From Marasmius tenuissimus (Eukaryota > Basidiomycota > Agaricomycetes > Agaricales > Marasmiaceae): a stretch of 64,000 nt of DNA. Shown here in pieces: positions 1 through 11,537 of this stretch. The stretch's first letter is position 1. The number at the start of each line of letters is the position of its first letter. The stretch is taken from contig JAQOTA010000017.1 of the NCBI GenBank assembly GCA_029532415.1, positions 248,001 to 312,000 of the forward strand, in the 5' to 3' direction. The notes under the pieces are model-generated. The model was not told the origin of the DNA. It saw nothing but the letters and a program-made list of their open reading frames with translations, and did not search any database. Made by a program: the position numbers and the translations under genes.

Positions 1-2
1 TT

Positions 3-715
3 ATGTTGGACGCTACCCTCAACACCTCTCACTTATGGGCGACAGTGCGGACAACGACCATTCAAAGAGCGCCTACCCGACATGGACCCAGTCTGATCGT
101 TCCTCAGCTGTATCTCTCCGACTATTTCTCCGCAAACGACGAAGCACAGCTCTCCAAGTTGGGCATTACCCATGTCATCTCAGTTATGGAATACGACGTC
201 CAAATCCCCGACATAATACAGGAAGGGAACAGAATACATATACGGATCCCGGACAAGCCAGATGCCGATATTTTAACACACTTGGAGAGGACGACAGAGT
301 TCATACGGCTGGCTTTGATGAACGCGAGGAATAACGTGCTGGTACGTTCGCGGAATATTCGTACGTGGGGGATAATGCGGACTCAAGAATACTGTTCTTA
401 TTGTCGCAGGTACACTGCTACCAAGGAATTAGCCGGAGTGCAACGGTCGTGTGCGCATATCTCGTCGCCACCACTGGGATGCGGGCGATAGATTCCATCG
501 CCTTCGTTCAGTCCAAACGAAGGATTGTCTGTCCCAATAGTGGTTTCCGACAGCAGCTAGAAATGTATAGCAACTTTTCGGCTTTCATGAATCCGGCAAA
601 GACGCGTGCATCATCGGGTGCATTGCCTGGGAAGACACGAAGACCGAGTATCGACAGGGCGGAAGGTGGAGGGGTCATGAGTGCCTACATGGGACTTCCA
701 TCTCGACGTTCGTGA
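3..715 (+). CDS. dual-specificity protein phosphatase
   Basis: Two exons, 3-341 and 410-715, flank a 68-bp GT-AG intron; splicing keeps the frame and gives 214 aa. The N-terminal half (about residues 28-110) has the usual DSP opening, with IVPQLYLSDYFSA and GITHVISV. The second exon begins with VHCYQGISRSATVV, the HCxxGxxR(S/T) phosphatase loop with catalytic Cys and Arg; it is followed by AIAFVQSKR-like and PNSGFRQQL text, the normal C-terminal part of the fold. Known: these enzymes hydrolyse phospho-Tyr and phospho-Ser/Thr, often on MAP kinases. The Ser/Arg-rich tail has no recognised domain. The ATG lies 3 bases from the window edge, so the true start may be further upstream. Confidence 0.85.
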
Positions 716-846
716 CCCTTCACGACGTGGTACTTTCTTATGGATCAGGCAGGAGATAATTGAGAAGCGGGATGTTCAATACTCTACACGTGTATAATAG
801 GTTGATTTTGACGTCGTCCAAGATACCCAATTGGCTACAGATTGGC

Positions 847-1692
847 TCACAGATCCGGATTGAGATCCAAGTCCAAGTCGAAGATTGGCATTGGCTGCGG
901 GTCGCGCAGGTCGTGCCTATAGGGATTTGCGCCATGATGGTGCCCATCTGGTCCTTTGGGAGAGACTGTCGGCGCTGTTGCAGAGGAAAACGTAAATTTT
1001 TGTCATAATCAACCTAGAAATCACCGACGCACCTTTCCCAACTGAGTGCATTTCTCCCAGCAGTCCTAACGGTGCCTCTAGATTGAGATGACCTCTGCGC
1101 ATCTTTTCCTCGTTTGGGAATGGCGGGAAAAACCCAGGAGGGGGTGGTTGACCTGGGAGATTCTGGTCGGGCATATTAGGCGGTGCCGATGTAAACGCGC
1201 TGAGACTTTGAGCATAGGCCAAAAGTTCAGGATATGGAATAGATGCTGAGCGGGTCGCGTCAGCTCATTGAGTCCAGTCTTTGAGAACAAATCGAAGAAT
1301 GAACCTTTCTTTGCCTGTTCTATAGCTTCGATGCGTTCATCTGCCTCTGTGATCAACTCTTCAAATTCTCGTTTCTCGCCCTCAAGTTCAGTACATATTC
1401 GCCGCCAACGCTCGTCCAAATCGAGGATCTCTGATTTGAGAGCCTCAATTTTTCGTTGCTTGAGCTGGTGTTTGTAGGTGAGATTTACTGCAGCCGAGAG
1501 GGCCTGATCGCATGCAAGGAAAGATGAAAGCGAGGGTGGAGGAGGAGGTTTTTGGGACGTCGAAAGCGAGAGAAAGAGGGTTTGGGACAGCTGCTGTAGC
1601 TCATTGAGAGGACCTAGCAAAATCGAAGACATTGACGATTCATCTTGCTGAGCAGAATTGGAAGGACGAGCAGCATTGAAGGACATCGCCAT
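847..1692 (-). CDS. MED4: Mediator complex subunit 4
   Basis: Three exons (1692-1305, 1245-1033, 974-847) with introns of 59 and 58 bp give 242 aa. Residues about 50-130 form a predicted coiled coil (repeated L/E/K heptads, LDERWRRICTELEGEK). Exon 2 opens with IPYPELLAYAQSLSAFTSAPP, the MED4 family signature (YAxxLSxFTSAPP), then a proline-rich stretch. Exon 3 ends in the short acidic tail FDLDLDLNPDL, also typical of MED4. Known role: a middle-module subunit of Mediator, which links transcription activators to RNA polymerase II in the nucleus. It is divergent from the CLC gene, with about 290 bp between start codons, so the two probably share a promoter region. Confidence 0.88.
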
Positions 1693-1978
1693 CTTGGCCG
1701 CCGTTAGTTCATACTTTGCAAAGCTATGATTGATCAGCCTGAATGATACCCAATATACGAGTAAAACTCACAATTGGGACTTGCGCTAGGTTACGCTACT
1801 CAATGTAACCCAATTGACGCGTTGCGGTCGTGAAGATGAAGGTTGGAAACTCGAGTGCGTTACACAAGCGCCCATAAGCGTCCATCTCTTCCTCGTCCTC
1901 GACGGTCACGCAGCGGCTCGTCTCATTATCATTGCCCTTTCTCGCGCAACCTTTTCAGTTTAGGAGACTGATTTCTAC
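1693..1978. promoter_or_regulatory. shared intergenic promoter region, MED4 / CLC
   Basis: This is the 286-bp gap between two divergent start codons. It is the only space for both 5' UTRs and core promoters. Pyrimidine-rich stretches lie just upstream of the CLC start. No TATA box was picked out with confidence. Confidence 0.45.
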
Positions 1979-4900
1979 ATGTCAAATCATGACCAGACCT
2001 CTGTCTGGAATCCACCAGATGCAAACGGTGAAGCAGAGACTTACGAACTGGGCGAAGACGGCAACCTCATGGGCAACCAAGCTGCGCCCATCCATACGAA
2101 AAGATATCGTGACGGCAATACGATTGACTGGTTTTACGAAGATTTCAAGGAACGTGAAAGAGAAGAGGGTCAGAGAGCGCTACGAGGAGCGCGTGGAATC
2201 CTTGTACCGTTCTTTGATTCGATGAGAATGTGGTTGGTGGTTATAGGAACGGGTATTGGGATCGGACTGGCTGGTGCTTGGTTGGACGTGCTCGTGAAGT
2301 GGTACGTTGAACAGAACCTGATCTTTCCATTCTCGACTTACAACGGTATCCATTAGGCTTTCTGACTTGCGCGTTGGAATATGCACTGCGGGCTTTCTCT
2401 ACAACTCTGTCAGCTGTTGTAGTGGTTTTGGTCCCGGAGAATGCAAGGAATGGCAGTCTTGGAGCGAATACTTGGACGTGAAATACATCTTCGTCGAATC
2501 TATTCTCCAGATCTCGATTTATGTCACCTTGGCCGTGCGTTCCAAACTTGCTTCTCCACTCTACTTCGAAGATTCAATTGAGGTGGTGCTCAGATAGCGT
2601 TGGCAGGGAGCTCCGCTGTATTGGTGAAAACATACGCACCTTAGTGAGTCAGCCATTTTATATTGGACCGAAAGATACCAACAAAGAGCTTGTTGTTTTT
2701 AGTGCTTTCCATACCGGAAGTACGTCGATCCTTATCCTCGTTCGGCTTGATCTCACTATACAAGAAAAGTTCCGGAAATCAAGGCTGTGAGTATTCTGCT
2801 CCAGACTTCCTGAACTATGGAGTTCATTGACCCCACTTTAGATTCTGCGTGGTTATGTTTTCGACGCGTTTTTGACCCCGTGGACGCTCCTCATCAAGGC
2901 AGTCGGATTGGCGCTCTCGGTATCTTCTGGGCTGTCTTTGGGCAAAGAGGTGACTGCTATAACATGGAGAGATGGTTATGACACTCATATCGGCTCAGGG
3001 TCCGCTGGTCCACGTAGCTTGTTGTCTGGCAACTATGCTCACGAGTTTGTTCAAACAATTCGACCATCTGGAAGGTACGTTTTACTCGAATCACCTCACT
3101 CTCTCTTCTCTTCGTCTAACCCGCGAATAGGGCAGAAACGTAAGCTCCTGGCAGCCTCTGCTGCAGCTGGGGTGGCTGTGGCCTTCGGAAGTCCACTGGG
3201 AGGAGTGATTTTCATCCTGGAAGGTATTGTCGGGCTACCATCAGAAGAGGTGGCCTGATCTCTAAGCACTTGACCCATCTAGAACTCGATTCCTGGGCCA
3301 ACGAATCCGATGTTATGTGGAAAGGTTTCGTTGCTTCGGCTATCGCAGCGGTCGCATTGCAATATGTTGATCCATTCGGGACAGCGAAACTTGTACTGTT
3401 CCAAGTACGTCTGATCACCCCGCCTCTCTGTCCAGCGACTAACCACCTGTGAAACTTAGGTAACGAACACGAGCGACACATGGAAGGCCTTCGAGCTGGT
3501 ATGTTCTACGTGTATCCTTCTCAAATGTGTGACTCGGTAATCTGATGTTCGGGGCCAATAAACCAGATTCCGTGGTTGAGCCTTGGGGTCATCGGGGTAT
3601 GTGAGCATCGAGCTTTCCTTCCAAAAAATTCTCCGCTCTTGCGAACGCTCAACGTCAACCTTGTTCTTTTCTCTCTCGCTGTCAGGGCGTTCTCGGGGCC
3701 CTTCTGATCAAGTTAAACGTGGAAATTGCATTATATCGCAGGAACAGTGTCATCAATGACTGGCCTGTCTTGGAAGTTGTAGGTGCTAGTGCGATTACTG
3801 CGGCCGTCAGTTACTTGGTAGTCTTCACTCGGTGTGTTCTTTTGTCTTGTGCCCCCACCCAGGAACTCCAAATTGAATGTCCACTTACTCCCCCGCCCCC
3901 TTACCCCACAAGGGTTCAATCGTCGGAGTTAGTTGCGAATTTATTTCAAGACTGTAATCCTTCGAAGGCTGATTACCACGGCCTTTGCAAGTACGTGGCT
4001 TCTTCGGATCATTGTGGTCCTCGACCTCGATTACTGAACTGGGCGGTTTCAGTCTGACAGCTAGTAGAGAGACTGTGTTCCTCTTGATTGTAACGGCGCT
4101 TCTCAAGATTGCGTTTACCGCATGGACGTTTGGGATGATGGTCCGTGTTATCTTCGCTTGCTCCTCGATTAAATCGGTGACGAGGGGTGTTTTCAGGTTC
4201 CAGCTGGTATCTTCTTGCCGACGATTACCATCGGCGCATGCCTCGGTCGAGCAGTCGGGATCTTGACGTGAGGAGCTTTTCCCTTCATCGTTGCCTGAAA
4301 TGTGGAGCTTTTTCTCTCCCTCTCTCTAGCCATTCGGCACAAACAACGTACTCTGGCTCTTGGATTTTTCAGGCATGTCCACCGGATCCTACAATACGTT
4401 GCGTCTCGCCGGGGTTTTACGCCGTTATTGGGGCGGCTGCGATGCTTGCCGGTGTCACACGCATGACGAGTAAGTAGTTCCATCTCCTTCCTGATTCAGG
4501 CCTGATCCTGTTGATTAGTATCCCTGGTGGTAATTATGTTCGAGGTGAGTTACGAAGTGCTTCAGAAAGATTTAGGCTGACCGACTGGTAGTTGACGGGA
4601 GCGTTGTCTCATGTACTGCCTATTATGGTCAGTGTGATGACTGCCAAACTGGTAGGCGATGCCCTGGGGAAGGATGGTATATATTCCGTCTGGATTGCCA
4701 TGAGGGACTATCCCTGGCTACCGCCGGTGGATTACCACGATCAAGGCGAGAGTGCAGCTGGGATCATGAAGCCCATAGAGAAACTTGTTGTGATTGAGGA
4801 TGGGCAAGGAACACTTGCTGACCTCGGTGAGTTTCTGCATCGTGTTTTAGGTGGTGAGGGTCCAAGTACGACGCTGACTTGCGTTGTAAGATGAAATGCT

Positions 4901-5378
4901 TCAGAGTCATCAGTACCATGGGTTCCCTGTCGTTCGAGAAAAGCGGCTCCTTGGGTTTGTTACGAGGGATACTCTAAAAGCCTGCATTGGTAAACATTCC
5001 TTTTTCCATCCTTGGGGAGGGATCTAACTTCCTTGTTGCAGACCGGCACATGTCAGGCGAAGGAAGGAACAAGGGATTCTCTTTCTCAAAGATGGACGGT
5101 TCCTCTGGCGTAATCGACCTTTCCCAAAGACTGGAAACTTCAGTGTTACAGCTCAGGAAAGAGACACCTCAAGAGCTGATCGTCAGGATATTCCAAAAGA
5201 CGGTACGAGGGTTCTCTTTCGGTGGTGTCGCGTGTTCTGACTGAAGATTCAGAATTTCCGGGAGATACTCTTCACTCATCGCGGTAACTTGGTCGGGCTG
5301 GTCACGAAGCAGGATGTTGTTGCGTTGCTCACTGTGCACTTCCCGCATACTGGAGCACTTTCGCGAGCGAGTTCATAG
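1979..5378 (+). CDS. CLC-type chloride channel / proton antiporter with CBS domains
   Basis: A gene of more than 15 exons. The first intron is 2302-2356 and the second 2535-2593; the rest are similar GT-AG introns. Spliced text shows the CLC selectivity elements in order: FHTGIPEIK (GSGIPE equivalent, with H-T replacing the first G-S), GKEGPLVH with the gating glutamate, FGSPLGGVIFILEE, WKAFELIPW (position of the internal proton glutamate), and VPAGIFLPTITIGACLGRAVG. A C-terminal CBS pair follows (IMKPIEKLVVIED; FREILFTHRGNLVGLVTKQDVV), and the stop is at 5376-5378. The gating and proton glutamates suggest a Cl-/H+ exchanger of the yeast Gef1 / ClC-3-5 type in endosomal or Golgi membranes; this is inference from the family. 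Exon ends were checked for frame at most junctions. Confidence 0.9.
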
Positions 5379-5638
5379 ATAGCGCTGGATTTGCACTGTA
5401 CTGTATTTATTCTTTAGGAACATAGCTCTCATCTATTGAATGGCGAGGAGTCATTGGCAGGTCAAAGCCACCGTCAAACGGTTAATCCGTTACCACAACA
5501 ACGTGACTGTCGTGGAAGTTGAGGCGCGTCAGCACAGCCAGACAAATCCAGTTTCGACATCCCTCCTTTACCACAGCGGTGGCCATAAAACTCTTTGTTT
5601 ACGTTTCCCCCTCATTCTCTTTCACAATTGCCACCATC

Positions 5639-7006
5639 ATGCCACCTTACGATGAAAGCGACGTATACGGTTCCGGTTCCAAGTTTCTATCACCATCGAC
5701 GTCGACCATCAAAAAGACCCCTTCACGCAACAGCCTGAATAAACAACGGTCGAATACCTCTTTACGAGGTTCATCCTCGCTCGCTCAAGCGATGGAAGAA
5801 GATTCAGCAAGTAGTCGGTTCTCATTGGCTCACGAGTTGGCTGCGGCGTTGATGCCCGAACCAAGTGCCAGTTCGAGGTTGTTGGCTGAAGAATTTGGGA
5901 TCCAGTATGATGACGGAGCTGAAGGGATCGACGGGGAGGCTAATATCGAGCAGGAGACAGAGGAAAGTGCTCCGATACCCTCGTTCGCGGAGGAGATGGG
6001 GGGAAACGTATCGTTTGACGGTACATCAGGGCACGAGCAGCAAGAGCAAGAGCCAGTGGATTATGACCCCGTTTTTGCCTCTCCTTCCCCCACACGACAT
6101 AGGAAACCAAAAAAGCCAGAACAGGATGCGATGGAAGTCCTGGCTCAGAACTTGGAATCCACAGACAAGCTTCTTTCTCATTTACGACATATTGACACAG
6201 AGCCTGGCTCATCGATATCCCAACAACCTGCCTTGGAGAAGATTGCGTCGGATGTCATTAGGCGGATCAATGATACAGCTAGAGATCGGGAGGGTCAGGT
6301 TCGAGAGTTGCTAGAATACGAGAGGGAGTTCAGGAAGATTGCAGGCGAGATTGGAGGTAACGAGGTGCTTGGGCAACTAGATGAATTGCAGGACATGAAG
6401 GAAGTACTAGAGGAGGACGAGGAACAGCCATATAGACCGAACCATTCGCGTTCAGATTCCCAATCAACAACCGTGCCAGTCGATCCTCGTCGCCACTCAC
6501 GGAGGAGTACCGAGGAATGGAACATGGATAACAACGATGACGGTGACGACGATAATTCCGAATCGGCACCCACACCAGTCAAGGAGGCCTTCCCGCCACC
6601 ACCTCCGCTTAAAGGTCCCCCTTCGCCGTCATCTACAGTTCCACAATTGGCGTATGTGCGCACCATAAACACCTCCCTCGTAAAGACATTGACCACCCTC
6701 TCTGAGCACGCCCAAGTCAATGGTGTTGCCACAACCGAGGCTGGAAGGAAGATACGTGCGCTCAAGAACAAGATCGGAAACTGGCGGACGGACTGGGACA
6801 GCGCAGAGCGCAGTCGTATTAGGATTGAGCGATGGGAAGCAGGTTTACTAGATGGAACGGATAGCACAGAACCATCACCTTCCCACACGCCCTCGGGATA
6901 CAAGCGGGTAGACGGGCGAGTAATCGTACAGGAGCAGCTGCAAGCGTTTGAACGGGCATTGGCGGACGCTGGAGTCAAGACTAAGGCCATTATGGCTTCA
7001 GGATAA
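5639..7006 (+). CDS. acidic low-complexity hypothetical protein
   Basis: A single open exon of 455 aa beginning MPPYDESDVYG. The frame is open a further 40 codons upstream, but the start at 5639 is the first ATG and has a good context (accatcATG). The N-terminal 60 residues are Ser-rich. Around residues 60-110 a more ordered segment has LAHELAAALMPEP and LAEEFGIQYDDG. The middle is charged and predicted helical (AMEVLAQNLESTDKLLSHLRH, then EFRKIAGEIGG). A strongly acidic stretch and a proline run (PPPPPLKGPPSP) follow, and a second helical block with VIVQEQLQAFERAL closes the protein. No catalytic motif is visible. The pattern fits a scaffold or cytoskeletal/spindle-pole adaptor, but I do not recognise the family. 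Convergent with MMS19 (166-bp gap). Confidence 0.75.
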   Translation: MPPYDESDVYGSGSKFLSPSTSTIKKTPSRNSLNKQRSNTSLRGSSSLAQAMEEDSASSRFSLAHELAAALMPEPSASSRLLAEEFGIQYDDGAEGIDGEANIEQETEESAPIPSFAEEMGGNVSFDGTSGHEQQEQEPVDYDPVFASPSPTRHRKPKKPEQDAMEVLAQNLESTDKLLSHLRHIDTEPGSSISQQPALEKIASDVIRRINDTARDREGQVRELLEYEREFRKIAGEIGGNEVLGQLDELQDMKEVLEEDEEQPYRPNHSRSDSQSTTVPVDPRRHSRRSTEEWNMDNNDDGDDDNSESAPTPVKEAFPPPPPLKGPPSPSSTVPQLAYVRTINTSLVKTLTTLSEHAQVNGVATTEAGRKIRALKNKIGNWRTDWDSAERSRIRIERWEAGLLDGTDSTEPSPSHTPSGYKRVDGRVIVQEQLQAFERALADAGVKTKAIMASG

Positions 7007-7171
7007 CTTCTCTCTTTCGTTCTACTACCATAGTTGTCTAATCTATCGGAATTTTGTATTTTGAACACACACTAGTCTCGTTTACAACTCTACATACTCT
7101 ACAGTCTTATTGTACCAATCGAGTTTTCACATTGCTTTACTACTCAATAGAATAGATACCCATCGTCCCAG

Positions 7172-10100
7172 TCAGCCGTTGAATTTGAACCTGTGACGAT
7201 GTGGACATGAGAACTAGACTGAGCCGTGTGTAAGGGAGCATTTACCAGGTGGTCCTTGTCTCGACTGCCTCTCTACGCACAAGTCGCTTCGGGTCATCAA
7301 GTGCGTTTGACAGCTCGCGGAGGACAGTCGCCTTATGCGGGTGAAGCACATCATACCGTACAACCTTCGGGAGTACCCCTAGATACTTGAGTGCAGATAT
7401 GCGAACATTCTAGAATCTCAAACGTCACGAATCAGACGTTCAGATAGAGCTGAAGAAAGGCGTACCACCGAAGACATATCTCGAGCTACACTATTCTTCA
7501 GCATTGTGGTCACTAGTGATGGGGCGTGTTCAGATATGGCGCTTTTATCCGACGAGTCTTCCTGAGCCACCGCCAAAAGCGTCCCGATCACTTTGCAGCG
7601 AATGTTGTGGTCTGGTAGGTCTAATCCGCGAATGAGAAGCGGAATAAGCTAATAATGAAACACCGTCAGATCCTGAGATGGTTCTTCATGAGACGAAAGG
7701 TGCACACCGAGGGGAGTTCGCGTCCATAGAGGCTTCTCGGTATTTGACTGATCAAAGAACACAAGGCCACAAGATACGCGAATTGCTCATGCGAATCTAG
7801 GAGGCTGGTTAGACGAAAGCTACTGGAGCGCAAGGCAAAAGGGACGCAACTCGCTGGATTTTTGGCACCCGATATCAGTCGGGGCAGGACACCGTCAACG
7901 AAACGCTGCGTGTGCAATATCTAAACGGATGTCTGTGTGAGCTATGTCAGTCAGAAGTCAAGAAAGTGATCGATTCGACCTTGACGACGGCGTGGTTCTT
8001 TTTCGTGAGAACTTTGTCAACGCTAACGATATCCCCGAACGTCTTTGCTGCATGCCAGTTAATTCCCTCTTCGGCGAAAAGTTCAAATAGTCGATCTGTG
8101 AACTGCGTGGACATCGCATGAGTTCTGATGAGAAGTGCTTTGGCCATCTGTCAAGACGACGTTAGGGTTAGTCGAAACCTTTGGTAAAAAGGAGGAAACG
8201 GCTGTACCCAACCCCAAGCCTGGATTGCGTGTTGACGCGTCGAAAGCTGACAACTAGTGTCGGCAATCTTGCTCGCCCAGAAATCCTGGAGGTTCTGGGA
8301 GAGAAAAGCAGTGGCGTCTGCTCCCCAGGTTTCAGAAACACAAAACAGTAACCAAAGGAGGTAAATGGAATCTGACCGTCAACGCGTTTGTTGCTTATGG
8401 CGGCAATCATTTTCCAGATGGATTCACGTTGATAATCGTTCTCTGCTTTCCCCAAACTCCAATCCAGAAGGTCGCTCAGAAAGACATTCAGGTCGGAGAC
8501 CGGGATTACTATCTGTAGAGATAAATGAGTCGCGAACGATCGGAGCGGAAGCAGTCAAGTCTACCTCTTTGCGAAGTGCAACCATAGCAGAAGAGAAGAG
8601 AATGACAAGGTTCTTCAAAACGGTGGTAGCGTGTTCCTACGACAGAGATAAAGTCAATTCCGACCATGGAATAGAGGCTATAGCAGTCATACCTCGAGTG
8701 CACGGAAGTGATGATCAGCTGGGATGGGTCGCTGTCCTTCCGATATCGGCTTGATGGTTCCATCGACGAAAGCGGAGACCAAGTCTTTGGCATAAGTTTC
8801 CTGCCGGCTACCGGAGAGATCTCAATGGTATAAAAACGGAGCAAATATGAAGGTACTCACGGGCTAGGTAACGATTGGACGACCAAGGTAATGACCTGCC
8901 CTGCAGCAATCATAAGGCGGGGTTCTGTCCCAACGACGTACCGCTCGCTCGATAATGCCACAGAATACAGGAACAAGTTGAAAAGACGCGGAACTAGTAT
9001 ATCTACGTATTTCGCCACGTCAGGATGTCCGTCCTCAATCTTGGCGGCCAGAACCTTGTGGATTGTGTGTATCATCGAATGAGCATAAGCAGCGTCGGGT
9101 TCCAGCGTGTTTGCGTCTGAGGATTCGGGGTGTGGCCGGAAACACAGCAAGTCCAGTCTTGTAGTTAGTCGAATGACGAGAATCTCGAAAAGTTCTGATT
9201 GGTGGCATAATGTAGTGAGAGCTTCAAGAGTTCGCCAGTATTTTACTCTTTCCGTGACAGCATCCTTAGGTGGTGCGTGATCGGGAAGAGAACTGAATAG
9301 TTGTGGTAGGGTTTGGTCTCGAATGAGGCGGGGATGCGAAAGGGCAATCGTCGAAAGAAGCTTGAGGGCAGCGCTACGTTGTTAAGGATCAGCGGACCAG
9401 GATCGTTGATGTTAAAACGATAAGAATCACTTTGAATCTTCTTCGTCATCGTCGATGTTCAGAACTTCGTTGACGTTGTGCACTATAAATCCGAGTTCTT
9501 CCTCCGCGAGCAACCTTGGTATCGACACTGATCCCAGAAGGCAGGCTGTAGCAGGACTCCGACACGAGGGGACCTTCAGCGCGGAGATGATAACAGACAC
9601 AAGCTCGTCTTTGAACGGCGTGAGAGGCGTATCCACGGTTTCAGAATCTATTGCTTCCTCGACCGGTGCATGGGACATTGCTTCACGGGCCGCAGCGATA
9701 ACGTCCGACACAAGGAGAAGAACGGAAGGTCGTACTGACGCATCTTCCGGGTTGACAAACTGCCTCATCAAATAAGGAACGACTTGAGCAATCGTGTATT
9801 GCGACACGGAGGCTGTATAAAGGTGAATATGTGCTCGTACAGCAAGTCAATGAAAATCACGAACGGGTGGTAGACATGAAAGCACACAGGACTTTGATCG
9901 CATGCTTTGCCTGGCTTTTCTCTGGTTCTCGCAAGATCGTCAAGCATTCTTCACAAGCGTCTTTGGCCAATCCCTCGACGTTTTCTTCAGCTTGTTGTCG
10001 ATCAGAGTAGATTATCTTCACGATGTCTTGAGTTGTCTTGAGCGCTTGCTCTTCCGTTTTTAAATCGATTGGTTGGAAGATCTGGACCCACGTTAGAGCC

Positions 10101-11426
10101 CAGTCGATATGAGAAGTCGTTCTACCTTACCTCGAGTTTCAAAGCGTTCCACAGTTTTCTGGCATGGGCCCGAGCAAGAGCACTTCCATATACCGAGAGG
10201 CATACAGACATCGTCTCCAGAGTGTCTCTCTTGGGAAGTCGTCAATGCACGGAATCTGAAACAGCCGTGATTTCTGACCTTGGTCAATGGAGACCCAGCA
10301 GCTAGTTTTTCCAGGAATAACGGGACCGCCAATGGTCCATACAACGGGGTCGCACTCAAACAGCGCCTGCACAACGGATAAGTACTTGCTTAATCAACAA
10401 GAGAGTGAACTTGCCTCAGCGCTAGTCGCAGGTCATCTGTAGTTATTCCGTAAGGATCGTTGGGTGGCGGACGAAATGTGATGGGGAAGTAGCAGAAAGT
10501 TATGTTGAAGTACGTCTGAAGATGTCAGCTGTGGCTAAGAGATAGTGCAGAAGCTCCGATACCTCGACATGATTTGAGATATCAAACTCGATGGCGATAA
10601 CTCTAGCGATGGCGAAAGCGATGAGCAAATTCCTCGGATCTTTCTCTCCTTCCACAAGCACGGCGTATCGATTCAAAAAATCAGAGCCCATCGACTTGAG
10701 AACTGACACCGATTGAAATGAGGATGAGTATGACTCGATGGATGAGAGCGCACCATCTCTGTGTCGAGCCATTATGTTGTCGATGATTGTGAAGACATTA
10801 TAGCGAACTGTTTGGACAAGGCTCTTCATCTTGACGCGTTCAAAGATCCTGGGTTTGCCATGAGCTTCAAAAGCCGAAGTTGAAGGACGAGCTCTCCTAC
10901 GCATCGATGATGCTATGGACATCCTCCACTGTACATGTCGAGAAAGTGGTCAAGTGAACCAGTCCTTGAAGTGCGGGGACAATCGTATCCCAATCTTCCA
11001 ACTTGCTACAATAGAACGATGCAAGAACTCGTACTGAGAAGCATACTTTGAGTATTTGCATGATAACGTTTACTGTTATCTGACCGTACCGGACTGCCGA
11101 TTCAATTTCTCTGGAGCGCATTTGCCCAGTACCGCCGACAGAAGCTCGACACCTGGATTTTCCAGATTAAACATGACCTTAGTGTTATCTTCACAAGTAC
11201 CTTTTGTTCGCAGCTGGTCCTCTTCAGATGTTAGATACTCTCCTAGAGCCTTCACGATGTTCAGCAAGGTTGTAGACCCGTTATTTATCTCTGCGATCGA
11301 CCTAAGCATCGGTAAAAGTACGGTAATGGCGGATCGGGAAGAGAAAATACCTGATACAATCTTTTCTATCTCTTCGTCTCGTCCTGATGCCATCCATGTT
11401 CTAACCAGCCGTTCTGTTGACTCCAT
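7172..11426 (-). CDS. MMS19: MMS19 (Met18) HEAT-repeat protein of the cytosolic iron-sulfur assembly complex
   Basis: A long minus-strand gene with many short introns. The start segment MESTERLVRTWMASGRDEEI continues with VKALGEYLTSEEDQLR and then (V)LASFYCSKLEDWDTIVPALQGL, the conserved MMS19 N-terminal domain. Further exons carry HEAT-like helical pairs (FIVHNVNEVLNIDDDEEDSK, LMRQFVNPEDASVRP). The last exons read LDDPKRLVRREAVETRTTW, then after a roughly 55-bp intron FKFNG and the stop at 7172-7174; this is the usual MMS19 C-terminus. Expected length about 1,000 aa. Known role: with CIAO1 and CIAO2 it inserts Fe-S clusters into DNA polymerases, helicases (XPD) and primase, hence its links to DNA repair and methionine auxotrophy. 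Start and stop are well supported; inner exon borders were not all resolved. Confidence 0.87.
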
Positions 11427-11537
11427 GACAGTGACCGTAGGAGAGGAAGGGGAGTGGGCGCTACCCGGAATCAGGCCCGCTTACACAACATTTTGTTTCT
11501 CGACGCGCACCGGCCGACCCTTCCTTTTGTTCAGCAC
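11427..11537. promoter_or_regulatory. short bidirectional promoter, MMS19 / NDUFAF7
   Basis: Only 111 bp separate the divergent start codons of MMS19 and the NDUFAF7 homologue. Both transcripts must initiate within or very near this gap. Confidence 0.45.

Noticed and set aside
6295..7068. 257-codon minus-strand frame
   Set aside because: It is antisense to the acidic hypothetical protein, whose frame has better start context and protein-like blocks.
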